From Chitinophaga eiseniae (GTDB lineage Bacteria; Bacteroidota; Bacteroidia; Chitinophagales; Chitinophagaceae): 64,000 nucleotides of DNA. Location of the stretch: contig NZ_FUWZ01000002.1 of NCBI RefSeq assembly GCF_900167135.1, positions 1,018,651 through 1,082,650 of the forward strand, written 5' to 3'. Of this stretch, positions 52,980 through 62,489 are shown piece by piece (positions within the stretch are counted from its first letter, which is position 1; each line of letters opens with the position of its first letter). The translations under genes were made by a program, and so were the position numbers. The notes beneath the pieces were generated by a model. That model saw only the letters and a list, made by a program, of their open reading frames with translations. It searched no databases and had not been told where the DNA came from.

Positions 52980-53572
52980 ACGGCTTTTCCCACCTGCTTC
53001 GGATAACGGCGGATCATGTTTTCCGCCTGCAGCACATGCCGGTTGATATGTGCTGTCATAAAGCCGAACGTATCTCCTACAGACAGTTTGATGAGGCTGG
53101 AGAGGGAAGTGGCCACCTTCGCTTTTTGCAGGTTGATTTTCGCAGCCCTGTCCATGAGCGCTTCCATCGTTTCCTGTTGCAGGATAAATTCATTGAGTAC
53201 GCTTGCCACATCCGGCTGAACAGAGGGGAGATGTCCTTTAGGGGACTTCATGCGGGAGCGGAGTTTCCCTTCCGGTGTGGGCTGCATCTGTTTGGTAAAC
53301 CAGGCGCCCAGCCAGCCGCTCTTAAAGGTTTCCAGGGGTTGGCTCCCATTTCTTTCCGCTGCTGTAATGGCTTTATCCAATGCCGGCAGATAAAACCGGC
53401 CGTAGGTGTTCAGGTGTTCCAGGCACTGCAGGGCGCTCCATGTGCCGGGTTGGGACGTATAGGACAATACTTCGGCAGACTGCCCGCCGAAGTGGTTTTC
53501 GGCTTTATACTGCGCTGCTATGATCTGTAAGCGGAGTTGTTTTAAAAGCGTGCTGGTGCTAATCGAGGCCAT
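52976..53572 (-). CDS. DinB-superfamily protein
   Basis: 198 residues from the ATG at 53572; a GTG two codons upstream is possible. It has a four-helix-bundle DinB/YfiT-like layout with likely metal ligands in CLEHLNTYGRF and HINRH (AHINRHVLQAENMI). Such proteins often act as metal-dependent thiol transferases or damage-induced hydrolases; no activity can be assigned. It lies 65 bp downstream of the Crp-like gene, same strand, and overlaps the uvrC stop by 4 bp. Confidence 0.82.
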   Translation of the reverse strand: MASISTSTLLKQLRLQIIAAQYKAENHFGGQSAEVLSYTSQPGTWSALQCLEHLNTYGRFYLPALDKAITAAERNGSQPLETFKSGWLGAWFTKQMQPTPEGKLRSRMKSPKGHLPSVQPDVASVLNEFILQQETMEALMDRAAKINLQKAKVATSLSSLIKLSVGDTFGFMTAHINRHVLQAENMIRRYPKQVGKAV

Positions 53573-53637
53573 ATTCACAAGATTTACTGCAAAACTACTA
53601 TGGTCCGCAACGGAAAAAGTTGGCGCAGATCAAGATT

Positions 53638-54213
53638 TTACAATTTTACAGACTTCAGGAGTTTGCTGAAGGTAGCAGGATCAATACCCAGATAAGAGGC
53701 GAGATATTTCTGCGGTATCAGCTGCAGCACATGCGGGCTGCGGGTGAGCAGCGTACGGAATTTCTGTTCAGCGCTGTAGGAGAGGATTTCTTTATGCCGC
53801 TCCAGGATGCCGCCCAGGGCGGCCACTGAGCCGAGGCGCACCCACCTGTCGAGCAGCGGGTATTGCCGGGTGAGACGGTCAAAGTCGGTCCATGAGAGGC
53901 GCAGCATACGGCTGGGCGTCAGCGCTTCCAGGTACCAGGGGGAGGGCCGTTGCAGCTGGAAAGAATCTATCACGCCGGAGAAAGAGCCGATGTAGGAAAA
54001 CAGGATGGTCACTTCCCGGTCGTTTTCCAGGCTAAACAGCCGCTGCACGCCTTCTTCCACGAAATAGATATACTTCTCCACTTCTCCTGCTACGGTGATC
54101 ATGTCCTTTCTTTTGAAAGTAACCGGTATCCAGCAGGCGGAAAGTTCTTCCCACTCTTTGTCCGGCAGGGGCATGATACTGAAGGCTGTTTTACGCAGAA
54201 GTTCCAAAATCAA
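53638..54213 (-). CDS. Crp/Fnr-like regulator (cyclic-nucleotide-binding fold)
   Basis: 191 residues at most. The cupin-like sensor domain covers about 25-120 (FKRKDMITVAGEVEKYIYFVEEGVQRLFSLENDREVTILFSYIGSF), followed by the long dimer helix and a C-terminal winged-helix part (TLLTRSPHVLQLIPQKYLASYLGIDPATFSKLLK). The effector is unlikely to be cAMP, because the usual phosphate-binding RE-A-T is not evident. This C-terminal form is common in Bacteroidota Crp-like proteins. The start is uncertain: the frame opens with TTG at 54213 inside a repeat, with TTG at 54207 and ATG at 54174 as alternatives. Confidence 0.8.
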   Translation of the reverse strand: MILELLRKTAFSIMPLPDKEWEELSACWIPVTFKRKDMITVAGEVEKYIYFVEEGVQRLFSLENDREVTILFSYIGSFSGVIDSFQLQRPSPWYLEALTPSRMLRLSWTDFDRLTRQYPLLDRWVRLGSVAALGGILERHKEILSYSAEQKFRTLLTRSPHVLQLIPQKYLASYLGIDPATFSKLLKSVKL

Positions 54214-54332
54214 TTACAAATTACGAATTACGAATTACGGAGAATACCGGATACAAGATACGAATTACGAAAAAGAGCGAAGATGTTGATCTTCGCTCTT
54301 TTTCGTAATTCGTATTTCGTAATTCGTAATTG
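54211..54332. repeat. AATTACGAATTACG repeat with nested hairpin
   Basis: The left part (54211-54239) repeats AATTACG units and is mirrored on the right by CGTAATTCGTAATTG (to 54332). Inside it lies the perfect 27-bp hairpin. It fills the gap between gldN and the Crp-like gene and overlaps the latter's predicted start. Confidence 0.7.
54258..54315 (-). terminator. terminator of the gldKLMN operon
   Basis: Perfect 27-bp arms (54258-54284 and 54289-54315) with a 4-nt loop and an AAAAAGAGCGAAGA / TCTTCGCTCTTTTT core. It begins 19 bp beyond the gldN stop. Confidence 0.85.
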
Positions 54333-54333
54333 C

Positions 54334-55365
54334 TTAGTATTGCCAGAGGTCCTGTTCTTTATTAAAGATACGGTCTTTGATGGCCTGGCCTTCGAGGAGG
54401 CGCATTACACCGTCTTTAATATAGTCCTTGATCTCGCGGTTGTAGGTATTGTTTTCCTTCACTACATAGCTGCCGAAGAAACGCATCTCGAAGAGGTCTT
54501 CCCAGCTGATAGTGGATGCGTCGTTGTTCTGGTTGTACACATCGTACTTGGCCAGGGTAGGACGCAGGTCAGGATAATATACCCAGAACAGGGGGATAGA
54601 AGCGCGGACGCTGCCATCTTCGTTCATACGGGACACCATAGGAGCGATACCGAGGATACGGACTTTGAGGGCGGAAGCTTCTTTGTCGAACACCCAAACT
54701 TCTTTCACCTTGTACTGTCTGATAGTACGGGGGTCGAAGTCATCGCGGGTGGTCACCATTTTTTCTTCGCCGGTTACCGGGTCGATACTGCGTACGGTCC
54801 TTTCTTCACCTGCGATCTTGGTTTGGATCTCGTCGTAAGGCATTACCGTGGTGAAGCGGTCATCGATAGGGTTGAAAGCTTCAACTTCCTTATTCTTGAT
54901 AGCGTTCAGCAGAATATTAATAAACAGTTGGTTAATGCCACTTTCGTCTTCCACGTTGTATTGGAAGGGGAGGTTGATTTTCTCCCGGACATCGATTACC
55001 TGCCAGACACGTTTTTCCCAGAAACGGTCATCCTCGCGGATGTAGTCGTACACGATGGGAACGCGTTCTCTTGCGAGGTTTCTCTCTACCACACCATCCA
55101 CGCGCAGTGATTTGCGCGGCGTGTCTGAGACCGGGGCGGTGATACCGTCCGGGCGTTGGGACGCGGCGGTTGGAGCAGGAGGAGGCGGTGTTACAGCATT
55201 CCCGGTAGCGGGGTTTACCACCGGCGCATTCGGGTCTGTCTGCGTACCTTCGGTAGCTGTTCTGCGGCGGGTAGTACCACCACGTCTTTGTGCTTCCGCA
55301 GCTGTTGCCAGCATTACCAGCAACATTGTACACCAACCAATTCTGTTAAATATTACTGCTCGCAT
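54334..55365 (-). CDS. gldN: gliding motility / type IX secretion protein GldN
   Basis: 343 residues. The signal peptide (about 1-25, ending AEAQ) is followed by an arginine/proline-rich linker (26-85) and the GldN/PorN domain (ERVPIVYDYIREDDRFWEKRVWQVIDVREKINLPFQYN..., ending MRLLEGQAIKDRIFNKEQDLWQY). GldN joins GldK in the periplasmic ring under the outer membrane, part of the T9SS core complex. Last gene of gldKLMN, 21 bp after gldM. Confidence 0.95.
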   Translation of the reverse strand: MRAVIFNRIGWCTMLLVMLATAAEAQRRGGTTRRRTATEGTQTDPNAPVVNPATGNAVTPPPPAPTAASQRPDGITAPVSDTPRKSLRVDGVVERNLARERVPIVYDYIREDDRFWEKRVWQVIDVREKINLPFQYNVEDESGINQLFINILLNAIKNKEVEAFNPIDDRFTTVMPYDEIQTKIAGEERTVRSIDPVTGEEKMVTTRDDFDPRTIRQYKVKEVWVFDKEASALKVRILGIAPMVSRMNEDGSVRASIPLFWVYYPDLRPTLAKYDVYNQNNDASTISWEDLFEMRFFGSYVVKENNTYNREIKDYIKDGVMRLLEGQAIKDRIFNKEQDLWQY

Positions 55366-55386
55366 ATTTCAGTAATTTATGACCTG

Positions 55387-56928
55387 TTAATTTAATTTGA
55401 ATATTGTGCTGGGCATTGTACGTACAATACCATCAGGGCCTTTTACTTTTACGTTTTCGAAGTATACTTCGTCACCCGGGCGGAGTGCGCGGATAGAGGC
55501 CGCTACGCTGTTCGGGAAATAAGCGGAGTTGGCTTCACCTTCCTGGTATTCTTTGCCTTTGGCAGATACACCGATACGGTAACCTACTACATCATATTTC
55601 ACACCTTCGAATTCGAAATCTTCCAGTGCAGCAGCGAGGCCAAGCTGAACTTTAAAGTCAGCGGCTTTCATGCTGCCACCTTTGTTAAATCCTACTTTCA
55701 GCACAGGGTCCGGAACACGTTTTACACGGAATTCTTTCTGGCCCAGCTGTTTTACTTTACCGTCGACGTTCGCTACTACATTGATCACCGCTTTACCAGG
55801 CTGGCTAACAGTGACAGTGTATTCACCGGAGCCGCGTTTGGTAATGGTACCGCCGTTGATGGAAGCAGAAACCGCTTCTGCAGGTACACCGGCAGCAGAG
55901 ATAGAGATCGGGTTCTGCAGGCCAATGTACAGTACGTTCATTTTGTCGGCAGAGATAGAAGTCGTAGAAGCGCCTACGTTATAGCTTTCAGTGAAAGACT
56001 GTGTGATAGGCTCGCCACCGGCAGGGTTAGGCAGGGTGATGGTACCGGAAATGGTTTTCTCACCGAGGCCGCTCACCGGCAGGGAGTAGGTGGCCAGACC
56101 TTCAGAAGCTGTAATCGTTTGACCGTTGACAGTGATCGTCGGGTTTACGGTAGTGCTATAGGCGCCTACTGCGATTTGTGCAGTCAGCGTCTGGCCTGAC
56201 ATCAGGTTTTTAGAGTTCAGGGAGATGAACGGCCTGATTTTGTCAAACTTAAAGTCTTTTGCATTGATCTGACGATACAGGTCGTCGATGATAGCGGACT
56301 CAGAGTTTTTAATATCGTTCTGGAACTTACCCAGGATAGTAACGGCAGCGATGGTAGGTACCATGTTGAAATGGTAGGTCGTCCAGGTTTTAGGACCAGT
56401 ACCATGATCGTTACTTCCGGATTTTCCCACTTCGATTTTCAGGGGTAAAGTTTTTGCAAATTTTGCCTGGTCTTTAGGTTCAACGAAAGTAAGCAACTGT
56501 TTGCGCAGGGCTGTCAGTTTAGCTTCCAGTTCAGGTCCTTTTTTCATGTTCTCCATCACACGGGTAGGAGCGTCCAGATCGGATTGCGATTTAAGCTCAC
56601 CGTTTTCATCTTTACCACCACTTTCAGTGATGATGAGATTTTTCAGGCTTTCAACGTAATTGTATGCTTCAGCAGAAGCCTTTTTTACTTCTTCAGCTTT
56701 GGCTTTCAGCGGAGCTACTTTCTCAGCGTTATCTTTCATTTGTTCCACAAACTGCTGATAAATGAAGTTGTTTTTATCAGTGAGGGCACCGTTGGAAGTA
56801 ACGATAGAGTTATTTACGATATTAAAAGCGTTCAGTATTTCAGCAGAGACGTTCAACGCGAGCATGGCCGTGAGGACCAGGTACATGATGTTGATCATCT
56901 TCTGCCTGGGATCTTTAGGTAGTGCCAT
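55387..56928 (-). CDS. gldM: gliding motility / type IX secretion protein GldM
   Basis: 513 residues. The N-terminal helix (MINIMYLVLTAMLALNVSAEILNAF, about 11-35) anchors it in the inner membrane, and the periplasmic part forms four tandem domains (GldM D1-D4). With GldL it makes the proton-driven motor of the type IX secretion system; its periplasmic shaft reaches the GldK/GldN ring. The MALPKDPRQKMINIMYLVLTAMLALN opening is strongly family-like. It starts 49 bp after the gldL stop. Confidence 0.96.
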   Translation of the reverse strand: MALPKDPRQKMINIMYLVLTAMLALNVSAEILNAFNIVNNSIVTSNGALTDKNNFIYQQFVEQMKDNAEKVAPLKAKAEEVKKASAEAYNYVESLKNLIITESGGKDENGELKSQSDLDAPTRVMENMKKGPELEAKLTALRKQLLTFVEPKDQAKFAKTLPLKIEVGKSGSNDHGTGPKTWTTYHFNMVPTIAAVTILGKFQNDIKNSESAIIDDLYRQINAKDFKFDKIRPFISLNSKNLMSGQTLTAQIAVGAYSTTVNPTITVNGQTITASEGLATYSLPVSGLGEKTISGTITLPNPAGGEPITQSFTESYNVGASTTSISADKMNVLYIGLQNPISISAAGVPAEAVSASINGGTITKRGSGEYTVTVSQPGKAVINVVANVDGKVKQLGQKEFRVKRVPDPVLKVGFNKGGSMKAADFKVQLGLAAALEDFEFEGVKYDVVGYRIGVSAKGKEYQEGEANSAYFPNSVAASIRALRPGDEVYFENVKVKGPDGIVRTMPSTIFKLN

Positions 56929-56977
56929 AGTTCTTTAGCAGATTTAATGAATGGTTTATTAAACTATAAGCAATACT

Positions 56978-57724
56978 TTATCTGTTTCCGCTCATGGCAG
57001 TCAACATGTTACCATAAACAGTATTGAGGTTGCTGAGGTTTTTGGCCAGCATGCTGATCTGCTCTTGTGTTTTCTTAGCGTCGTCGATGCTGCCACTCAT
57101 AGCGGTAGAAGCTTTCTGCAGGTTGCTGTAGAAGTTGTTCATCGCTTTCAGGTGGTTGTTGGTGTCCTGCAGCTCCAGTTCGTAGATAGCATTCAGGGAA
57201 GCCAGGTTTTTGGTCATGCCCTGCATCTGTTCGTGGAAGCTTCTGGTAGACTCAGAGGCGCTATTGAAGGAAGATACTGCGGAAGCAGCAGTAGTGTAGG
57301 CGCTAGCCACATTACCGATAGCAGCGGCAGCTTCTCTTGTTTTCTGGGTGTAGTCACCGGTAGCAGCTACCACGTCGCTGATATCTCTCATTTTATCAAC
57401 GGTAGTGCCCAGTTTCTGGAAGTTTTCGCTCAGGCGTTGCAGGTTGGCAGGCGTGATGTCTGCTTCCTGTAACATTTTGTCGAGACCAGCAACAGCAGGG
57501 CTGCCGGCAACGGCTACTACCTGGCCTTCTGCATGGGAGGCACCGGAGTCAGGAACGAATGCATATACAAAGAAGATGAGCGCTTCAGTGCTCAGACCTA
57601 AAATCAAAGCGATATCCGCTCCCCGCCAGTGTTGCAGTTTAAATAACGCTCCGATAATTACAACAGAAGCGGCAATACATACGAAAAAGTTCAGCCATTT
57701 AGCTTTGTTAGGATTCATAGCCAT
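56978..57724 (-). CDS. gldL: gliding motility / type IX secretion motor protein GldL
   Basis: 248 residues. Two membrane helices (about 10-30 and 35-57) include a glutamate inside the second helix (E47, LSTEALIFF), which by position matches the proton-carrying glutamate known in GldL. A long cytoplasmic coiled tail follows (AGLDKMLQEADITPANLQRLSENFQKL, and Ser/Ala-rich repeats to about 240). An ATG at 57718 could also be the start. Partner of GldM. Confidence 0.95.
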   Translation of the reverse strand: MAMNPNKAKWLNFFVCIAASVVIIGALFKLQHWRGADIALILGLSTEALIFFVYAFVPDSGASHAEGQVVAVAGSPAVAGLDKMLQEADITPANLQRLSENFQKLGTTVDKMRDISDVVAATGDYTQKTREAAAAIGNVASAYTTAASAVSSFNSASESTRSFHEQMQGMTKNLASLNAIYELELQDTNNHLKAMNNFYSNLQKASTAMSGSIDDAKKTQEQISMLAKNLSNLNTVYGNMLTAMSGNR

Positions 57725-57846
57725 AGGTTAAAATTTACTGGTTAAAGTGATAAGTGTTAAAGTTCTCTGTATGGAATAGTTATTTCTCAATGATTTGCTA
57801 AGTGTGTGCATAAATAAAGGCTTTTCTGGTTTTAACGGATCAGCAA

Positions 57847-59115
57847 TTATCTGTGTTTCGCTCTTCTGCTCAAGGCTATTGTACATCTGAAACCTACATA
57901 TGATTTGGCACTATCCTGATATTCATATGTTCTGGTACCTGTTTGCAGGAAGTATCCCACATCTTTCCAGGAACCGCCCCTGATAGCTTTACGTTTCATC
58001 TTCAACGGCGCGTCGTCCGGCACGTCCATTCTCAGATAAGGGTTCATATCAGAGGTGAATGAATAGGCGTTTTCATAGAAGATGTCGGCAGTCCATTCAG
58101 CTACGTTACCAGCCATGCAGTACAGACCGTAATCGTTGGGCCAGTAGGCGTCGGCACGCACGGTATAGAAACCGCCGTCTTCCGGATAGTTACCGCGGCC
58201 CGGTTTGAAGTTAGCCAGCAGACAGCCTTTTTTGTTGCGGATGTAGTAACCACCCCAGGGATAAGGTGTTTGTTCTCTGCCGCCACGGGCTGCATATTCC
58301 CACTGTGCTTCAGAAGGCAGCTGGAATTTATCTTCCGTGAATAATTTCTTGGAGTTGCGGTAGTCTTCCCAGAATTTACTTCTCCATTCGCAGAAAGCGG
58401 TGGCCTGGTGCCAGTTAACGCCTACTACCGGATAGTTATCGAATGCCGGGTGCCAGAAGTACATACGGGTCATCGGCTCGTTATACGCGTAGGAGAAGTC
58501 CCTGATCCAGCACAATGTGTCCGGATAAATGGGAACGTCTTTCTTCACGATGAAGGTAGAACGGGGCTTACCGAAGTTCTCCCTCAGCTTGGCCTTGTCC
58601 CAGTTGAATGTTTCCTGGTGATAAACCAGCTTTCCAACGTCTACGTCCTTACGGCCGTACAGGCGGTCCGCCTCCGTGTATATCATCGCGTCCAGTTTTT
58701 CCACTGTCGCTTTGTCTTTCCAGTTGATCTTCTGTTTCCAGTCGATGATGTCATGTCCATCGTCCTGTTTAACGTGGCCTAACAGGATGTGGGCGATGGA
58801 GTCCTGCACCCATTGCACGAACTGGCGGTACTCATTGTTCGTAATTTCCGTGGCGTCCATGTAGAAGCCGGAAATGGAGATCGACTTGTTACGCGCAGTG
58901 TAGGCATAGTTCACGTCCTCATCACTGGGGCCCATGTGAAAAGTCCCCGCAGGAACATAAACCATTCCGTACGGTACAGGGGGTGTGTACTTAGGTCTGG
59001 GGCTCACGCCGATCAGTTGCCCTTGTGCGTTTTTGGGGCCTTTACTACCGCCACAGCTGGCCAGCAGGGAAACCAGCAGAATTGCCAACAGACCTCTTAA
59101 ATAGTTAAGCTTCAT
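57847..59115 (-). CDS. gldK: gliding motility lipoprotein GldK, FGE-sulfatase fold
   Basis: 422 residues from the ATG at 59115, which opens a standard lipoprotein signal (MKLNYLRGLL...LLASC, C21). An ATG at 59130 adds five residues; the frame to 59190 is not signal-like. The formylglycine-generating-enzyme-like fold covers most of the mature protein (MVYVPAGTFHMGPSDED, FYMDATEITNNEYRQFV, LPSEAQWEYAARGG, GGSWKD, VGFRCTI), but GldK is structural. It forms the ring with GldN at the inner face of the outer membrane. First gene of the operon; gldL follows after 122 bp. Confidence 0.95.
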   Translation of the reverse strand: MKLNYLRGLLAILLVSLLASCGGSKGPKNAQGQLIGVSPRPKYTPPVPYGMVYVPAGTFHMGPSDEDVNYAYTARNKSISISGFYMDATEITNNEYRQFVQWVQDSIAHILLGHVKQDDGHDIIDWKQKINWKDKATVEKLDAMIYTEADRLYGRKDVDVGKLVYHQETFNWDKAKLRENFGKPRSTFIVKKDVPIYPDTLCWIRDFSYAYNEPMTRMYFWHPAFDNYPVVGVNWHQATAFCEWRSKFWEDYRNSKKLFTEDKFQLPSEAQWEYAARGGREQTPYPWGGYYIRNKKGCLLANFKPGRGNYPEDGGFYTVRADAYWPNDYGLYCMAGNVAEWTADIFYENAYSFTSDMNPYLRMDVPDDAPLKMKRKAIRGGSWKDVGYFLQTGTRTYEYQDSAKSYVGFRCTIALSRRAKHR

Positions 59116-59230
59116 AAGGGTAGCTTTCATCAGAATATGTTTTTCTATTAACCAGCCTGGTGCTTTTTGCCTGAATGCAAGGGAACACATTTCTCATATT
59201 TATCACCCGCTTTGTTTATATGAAAGATAG

Positions 59231-59238
59231 CAAATGTA
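59231..59238 (-). promoter_or_regulatory. -7 element for gldKLMN
   Basis: On the minus strand TACATTTG (59238-59231) matches TAnnTTTG about 115 bp before the gldK ATG. The -33 position is not a good match. Confidence 0.35.
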
Positions 59239-59397
59239 ATAATAAAATTTAATTTGTAGTCAACTTTTACACAACTTTTTCAATTCCACATACCTCGGTT
59301 CGGTAACTAATTTAAACGTATTTTTTAACATTTTATTATATCACCGGTCCAACATTTATTTTACCTAAACTACCCTTATAACGGGCAAGTTACATAA

Positions 59398-61443
59398 TTA
59401 TTCTATTAAATTAATAATTTCTTCTATATAAAACACTGGCTTAATACAATGATAATCCTTGCATAAATAAACTAATGTTTCATCTTCCCGGTATCTGTCC
59501 TGCAAAAGCGGAATTTCCGGCTGATTTTTTTCCGAGCCGATTAAAACGCGGAAAGGGATAAACCAGTTGCCCGCCTCCTGCATCCGCTCGCGGAAATCGT
59601 TGCCCACAACTGCTATTTCAGGGGTACCTTTTACAAACTGTAATAACTGGCTCGCCCACACGCCAAAAGAAGTCGGATACCGGGTCACTGTCTGGGCAAT
59701 GCCGGCTAACGCGGCCACGGCCTTGTTTTCCCAGTCTTTGTTATCAAAAACAACGGAGAGATACCAAAGGTTCTGGGCCATCAGCGCATTACCGCTGGGC
59801 ACCGCGCCATCATACACTTCCTTCTTCCGCACGATCACATCGTCCTGTCCATCGATCGTATAATAGAAAAGATGACCGCCGTCACCGAAATGATCGTTGA
59901 CAAAAGCTGTGATATCGTGCGCCTGGTACAGGTACCGGGTATCGCCGGTAATTTCCTGCAAGGCGATCAGCGCCCGTATCAGGCACGCATAATCGTCCAG
60001 AAAAGCAGGGTACTTAGCCTGTCCGTTTTTCCAGGTATGGTAAAATGCCTGTGTGCCGTCGTTCTGCCGGAAGCGGGAGAGGAGGAAATCCATATTGCGC
60101 ACCGCCATCTGCCGGTAAGCCTCATCGCCCAGCGTGGCGAAGGCACGGCAGCAGGCATGTACCATCAGCGCGTTCCAGCCCAGCAGGATCTTGTCGTCCA
60201 GCCCGGGGCGTATCCTGTTGGCCCGCACGGCCAGCAGCTTCTCGCGGCAGCCCTTCAGCATAGCGCCCAGCACCGCCGGGTCATAACCTTTCTCCGCAGC
60301 AAACTGTTCCAGCGGCTGCTGTATCCATAGTATATTCTGCTCCTCCCAGTTGCCATGCTCCGTTACATCATAGAACTCACAGAAAGGACCTGCCTGTTCC
60401 CCCAGCACATGATGTATCTCCGCCTTGCTCCAGGTATAGAACTTACCTTCCACGCCCTCAGAATCAGCGTCGAGCGCGGCATAAAAACCACCCTCCGGCG
60501 ATGTCATTTCCCGGGTAATAAAAGTCAGGGTATCCTTTATCGTCTGTGCATAAACCTCCTGACCCGTCAGTTGCCAGGCGTCACACAACACATCTATCAG
60601 CAAGGCATTGTCGTACAACATCTTCTCAAAATGAGGGGCCAGCCATTTCTCGTCGGTCGAGTAACGGGCAAAACCACCACCCAGCTGATCGTACAGGCCG
60701 CCCTGCAACATTTTGCCGAGCGACAGCAACGCCTGTTGCAGCGCCTCCGGATGTTTAAACGCATGATGGTACCGCAGCAAATACCCGATCGTGAAGGTTT
60801 GGGGGAACTTAGGCGCACGGCCGAAACCACCCCAGGTGGTATCCGCCTGCCGAAGCATATTTTCACAGATGGTATCACACTGCTGACGGGTAAACAGTTC
60901 CTCCCGCGGAATATTGAAGTTGACACCTGCATCCAGTCCAAACTGGCTCGACTGTCCGATATGCCGGGTCAGATTATCCGCCTGTGTTTCTATATCTTCC
61001 CGTTTACCGGCGAAAGCATCCGCCAGCGACAGCAGCACATCTTTCCACGAAGGCCGGTTGTATGCTTTTACCGGCGGGAAATAGGTGCCGCCATAGAACG
61101 GCTTTTTATCCGGCGTAAGGAATACGTTCAACGGCCAGCCGCCGGCACCGGTCATCGCCTGCACCGCATCCATGTAGATGTGGTCCAGGTCCGGCCGTTC
61201 CTCCCGGTCTATCTTGATGTTGATGAAATGCTCATTCATGATGGCAGCCGTAGCTGCATCTTCAAAGCTTTCCCGCTCCATCACATGACACCAGTGACAA
61301 GCGGCATATCCAATACTCACCAGGATAGGCTTGTCTTCCTTTCTGGCCCGCTCCAGTGCCTCCTCTCCCCAGGGATACCATTCCACCGGGTTATGCGCGT
61401 GCTGCAATAAATAAGGACTGGTTTCGCCCGCAAGTTTATTCAT
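59398..61443 (-). CDS. thioredoxin-domain protein, DUF255/YyaL (SPATA20-like) family
   Basis: 681 residues. The N-terminal DUF255 thioredoxin-like domain ([30 protein letters not shown]) has an active-site CHWC at 49-52. The rest is a six-hairpin glycosidase-like (alpha/alpha)6 region ([53 protein letters not shown]). No signal peptide, so it is probably cytoplasmic. The family is conserved from bacteria to man but its reaction is not settled. Separate transcription unit upstream of the gld genes. Confidence 0.93.
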   Translation of the reverse strand: MNKLAGETSPYLLQHAHNPVEWYPWGEEALERARKEDKPILVSIGYAACHWCHVMERESFEDAATAAIMNEHFINIKIDREERPDLDHIYMDAVQAMTGAGGWPLNVFLTPDKKPFYGGTYFPPVKAYNRPSWKDVLLSLADAFAGKREDIETQADNLTRHIGQSSQFGLDAGVNFNIPREELFTRQQCDTICENMLRQADTTWGGFGRAPKFPQTFTIGYLLRYHHAFKHPEALQQALLSLGKMLQGGLYDQLGGGFARYSTDEKWLAPHFEKMLYDNALLIDVLCDAWQLTGQEVYAQTIKDTLTFITREMTSPEGGFYAALDADSEGVEGKFYTWSKAEIHHVLGEQAGPFCEFYDVTEHGNWEEQNILWIQQPLEQFAAEKGYDPAVLGAMLKGCREKLLAVRANRIRPGLDDKILLGWNALMVHACCRAFATLGDEAYRQMAVRNMDFLLSRFRQNDGTQAFYHTWKNGQAKYPAFLDDYACLIRALIALQEITGDTRYLYQAHDITAFVNDHFGDGGHLFYYTIDGQDDVIVRKKEVYDGAVPSGNALMAQNLWYLSVVFDNKDWENKAVAALAGIAQTVTRYPTSFGVWASQLLQFVKGTPEIAVVGNDFRERMQEAGNWFIPFRVLIGSEKNQPEIPLLQDRYREDETLVYLCKDYHCIKPVFYIEEIINLIE

Positions 61444-61600
61444 GGAATCCGCTTAAATAATTGAAACTGGAATAGTTTTGATTGACAACGATACAGGCTA
61501 CAAGAATAAAAAGATTTTGACAGATTTACCAGTTTGGGAAAAGATTTTTTGGAGCCTTCACAAAAGCAGCGGGAATCAGCTGCTGCGACCGCTTTGCAGC

Positions 61601-61632
61601 AAAAAAAGCAGGGATGGCAATAGCCATCCCTG
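61601..61632 (-). terminator. terminator of hemD
   Basis: Stem CAGGGATGGC (61609-61618) with GCCATCCCTG (61623-61632), 4-nt loop, followed on the minus strand by seven T. Confidence 0.9.
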
Positions 61633-61661
61633 GTAAATTATCTGTGCGACATCTGTTTCGC

Positions 61662-62453
61662 TTACTTTTTGTTAAGACCTGCGAGGTACTGGTCCAGTGC
61701 AGCTGCCATAGAAGGCGCTTGCGGAGCCGGCGCTTTCACATCCAGCCTTAAGCCCGCTTCTTCCACCGCCGCCGAAGTTGTAGGCCCGAAAGCCCCGATA
61801 CGTGTACCGTTTTGCTCGAAAGCCGGTACATTCTCAAATAAAGACTTCACGCCGGAAGGACTGAAGAACACGATCATGTCGTAGGTTGTCTTCCCCAGGA
61901 TCTCCTTTACATCGTTGGAAACGGTTTTATAAAGGGTGGCTGTGGCATACTCACATTTGTTTGTTTTCAACCATTCCTCAATGTCCTTTTTCTGGCTGTC
62001 TGAACTGGGGAAGAGAAATTTCTCATTGTCCCGGTGTTTGTTCATCACTTCCAGTACTCCTTTGGTAGAACCGTCGGCTCCGTAAAACACCTTCCGCTTA
62101 CGATAGAGAATAAATTTCTGCAGGTATAACGCAACTGCTTCCGTGATACAAAAGTACTTGCAATCCTGCGATACTTTAATCTTCATCTCTTCACAGATCC
62201 GGAAAAAGTGATCCACCGCATTACGACTCGTAAAAATCACAGCCGTGAAAGCCAGGATGTCAATTTTCTGTTTCCGAAACTCCTTAGCGGGTAAGCCTTC
62301 CACCCTGATAAATGGGTAAAAGTCCAGCTTTACGTTGAACTTCTTTGCCAGATCAAAATAGGGAGACTTTTCTGTTTCAGGCTTAGGTTGAGAAATTAGG
62401 ATTGACTGAATTTGTTTACCTTGCAAATCTTTTTTTGGCCCGCCTTTAATCAT
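61662..62453 (-). CDS. hemD: uroporphyrinogen-III synthase
   Basis: 263 residues. It closes hydroxymethylbilane to uroporphyrinogen III in haem synthesis. The two-domain HemD fold is recognised by ILISQPKPE near the start, the domain-linking AVIFTSRNAVDHFFRI, YKTVSN, YDMIVFFSPSGVKSLFE and the end RIGAFGPTTSAAVEEAGLRLDVKAPAPQAPSMAAALDQYL. Sequence conservation in this family is always low, so the call rests on these blocks. It follows the DUF4271 gene by 36 bp, same strand, and they are probably co-transcribed. Confidence 0.9.
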   Translation of the reverse strand: MIKGGPKKDLQGKQIQSILISQPKPETEKSPYFDLAKKFNVKLDFYPFIRVEGLPAKEFRKQKIDILAFTAVIFTSRNAVDHFFRICEEMKIKVSQDCKYFCITEAVALYLQKFILYRKRKVFYGADGSTKGVLEVMNKHRDNEKFLFPSSDSQKKDIEEWLKTNKCEYATATLYKTVSNDVKEILGKTTYDMIVFFSPSGVKSLFENVPAFEQNGTRIGAFGPTTSAAVEEAGLRLDVKAPAPQAPSMAAALDQYLAGLNKK

Positions 62454-62489
62454 ACTTTTTTATGCTCTTGTGTTAACAATAGGCGATAA

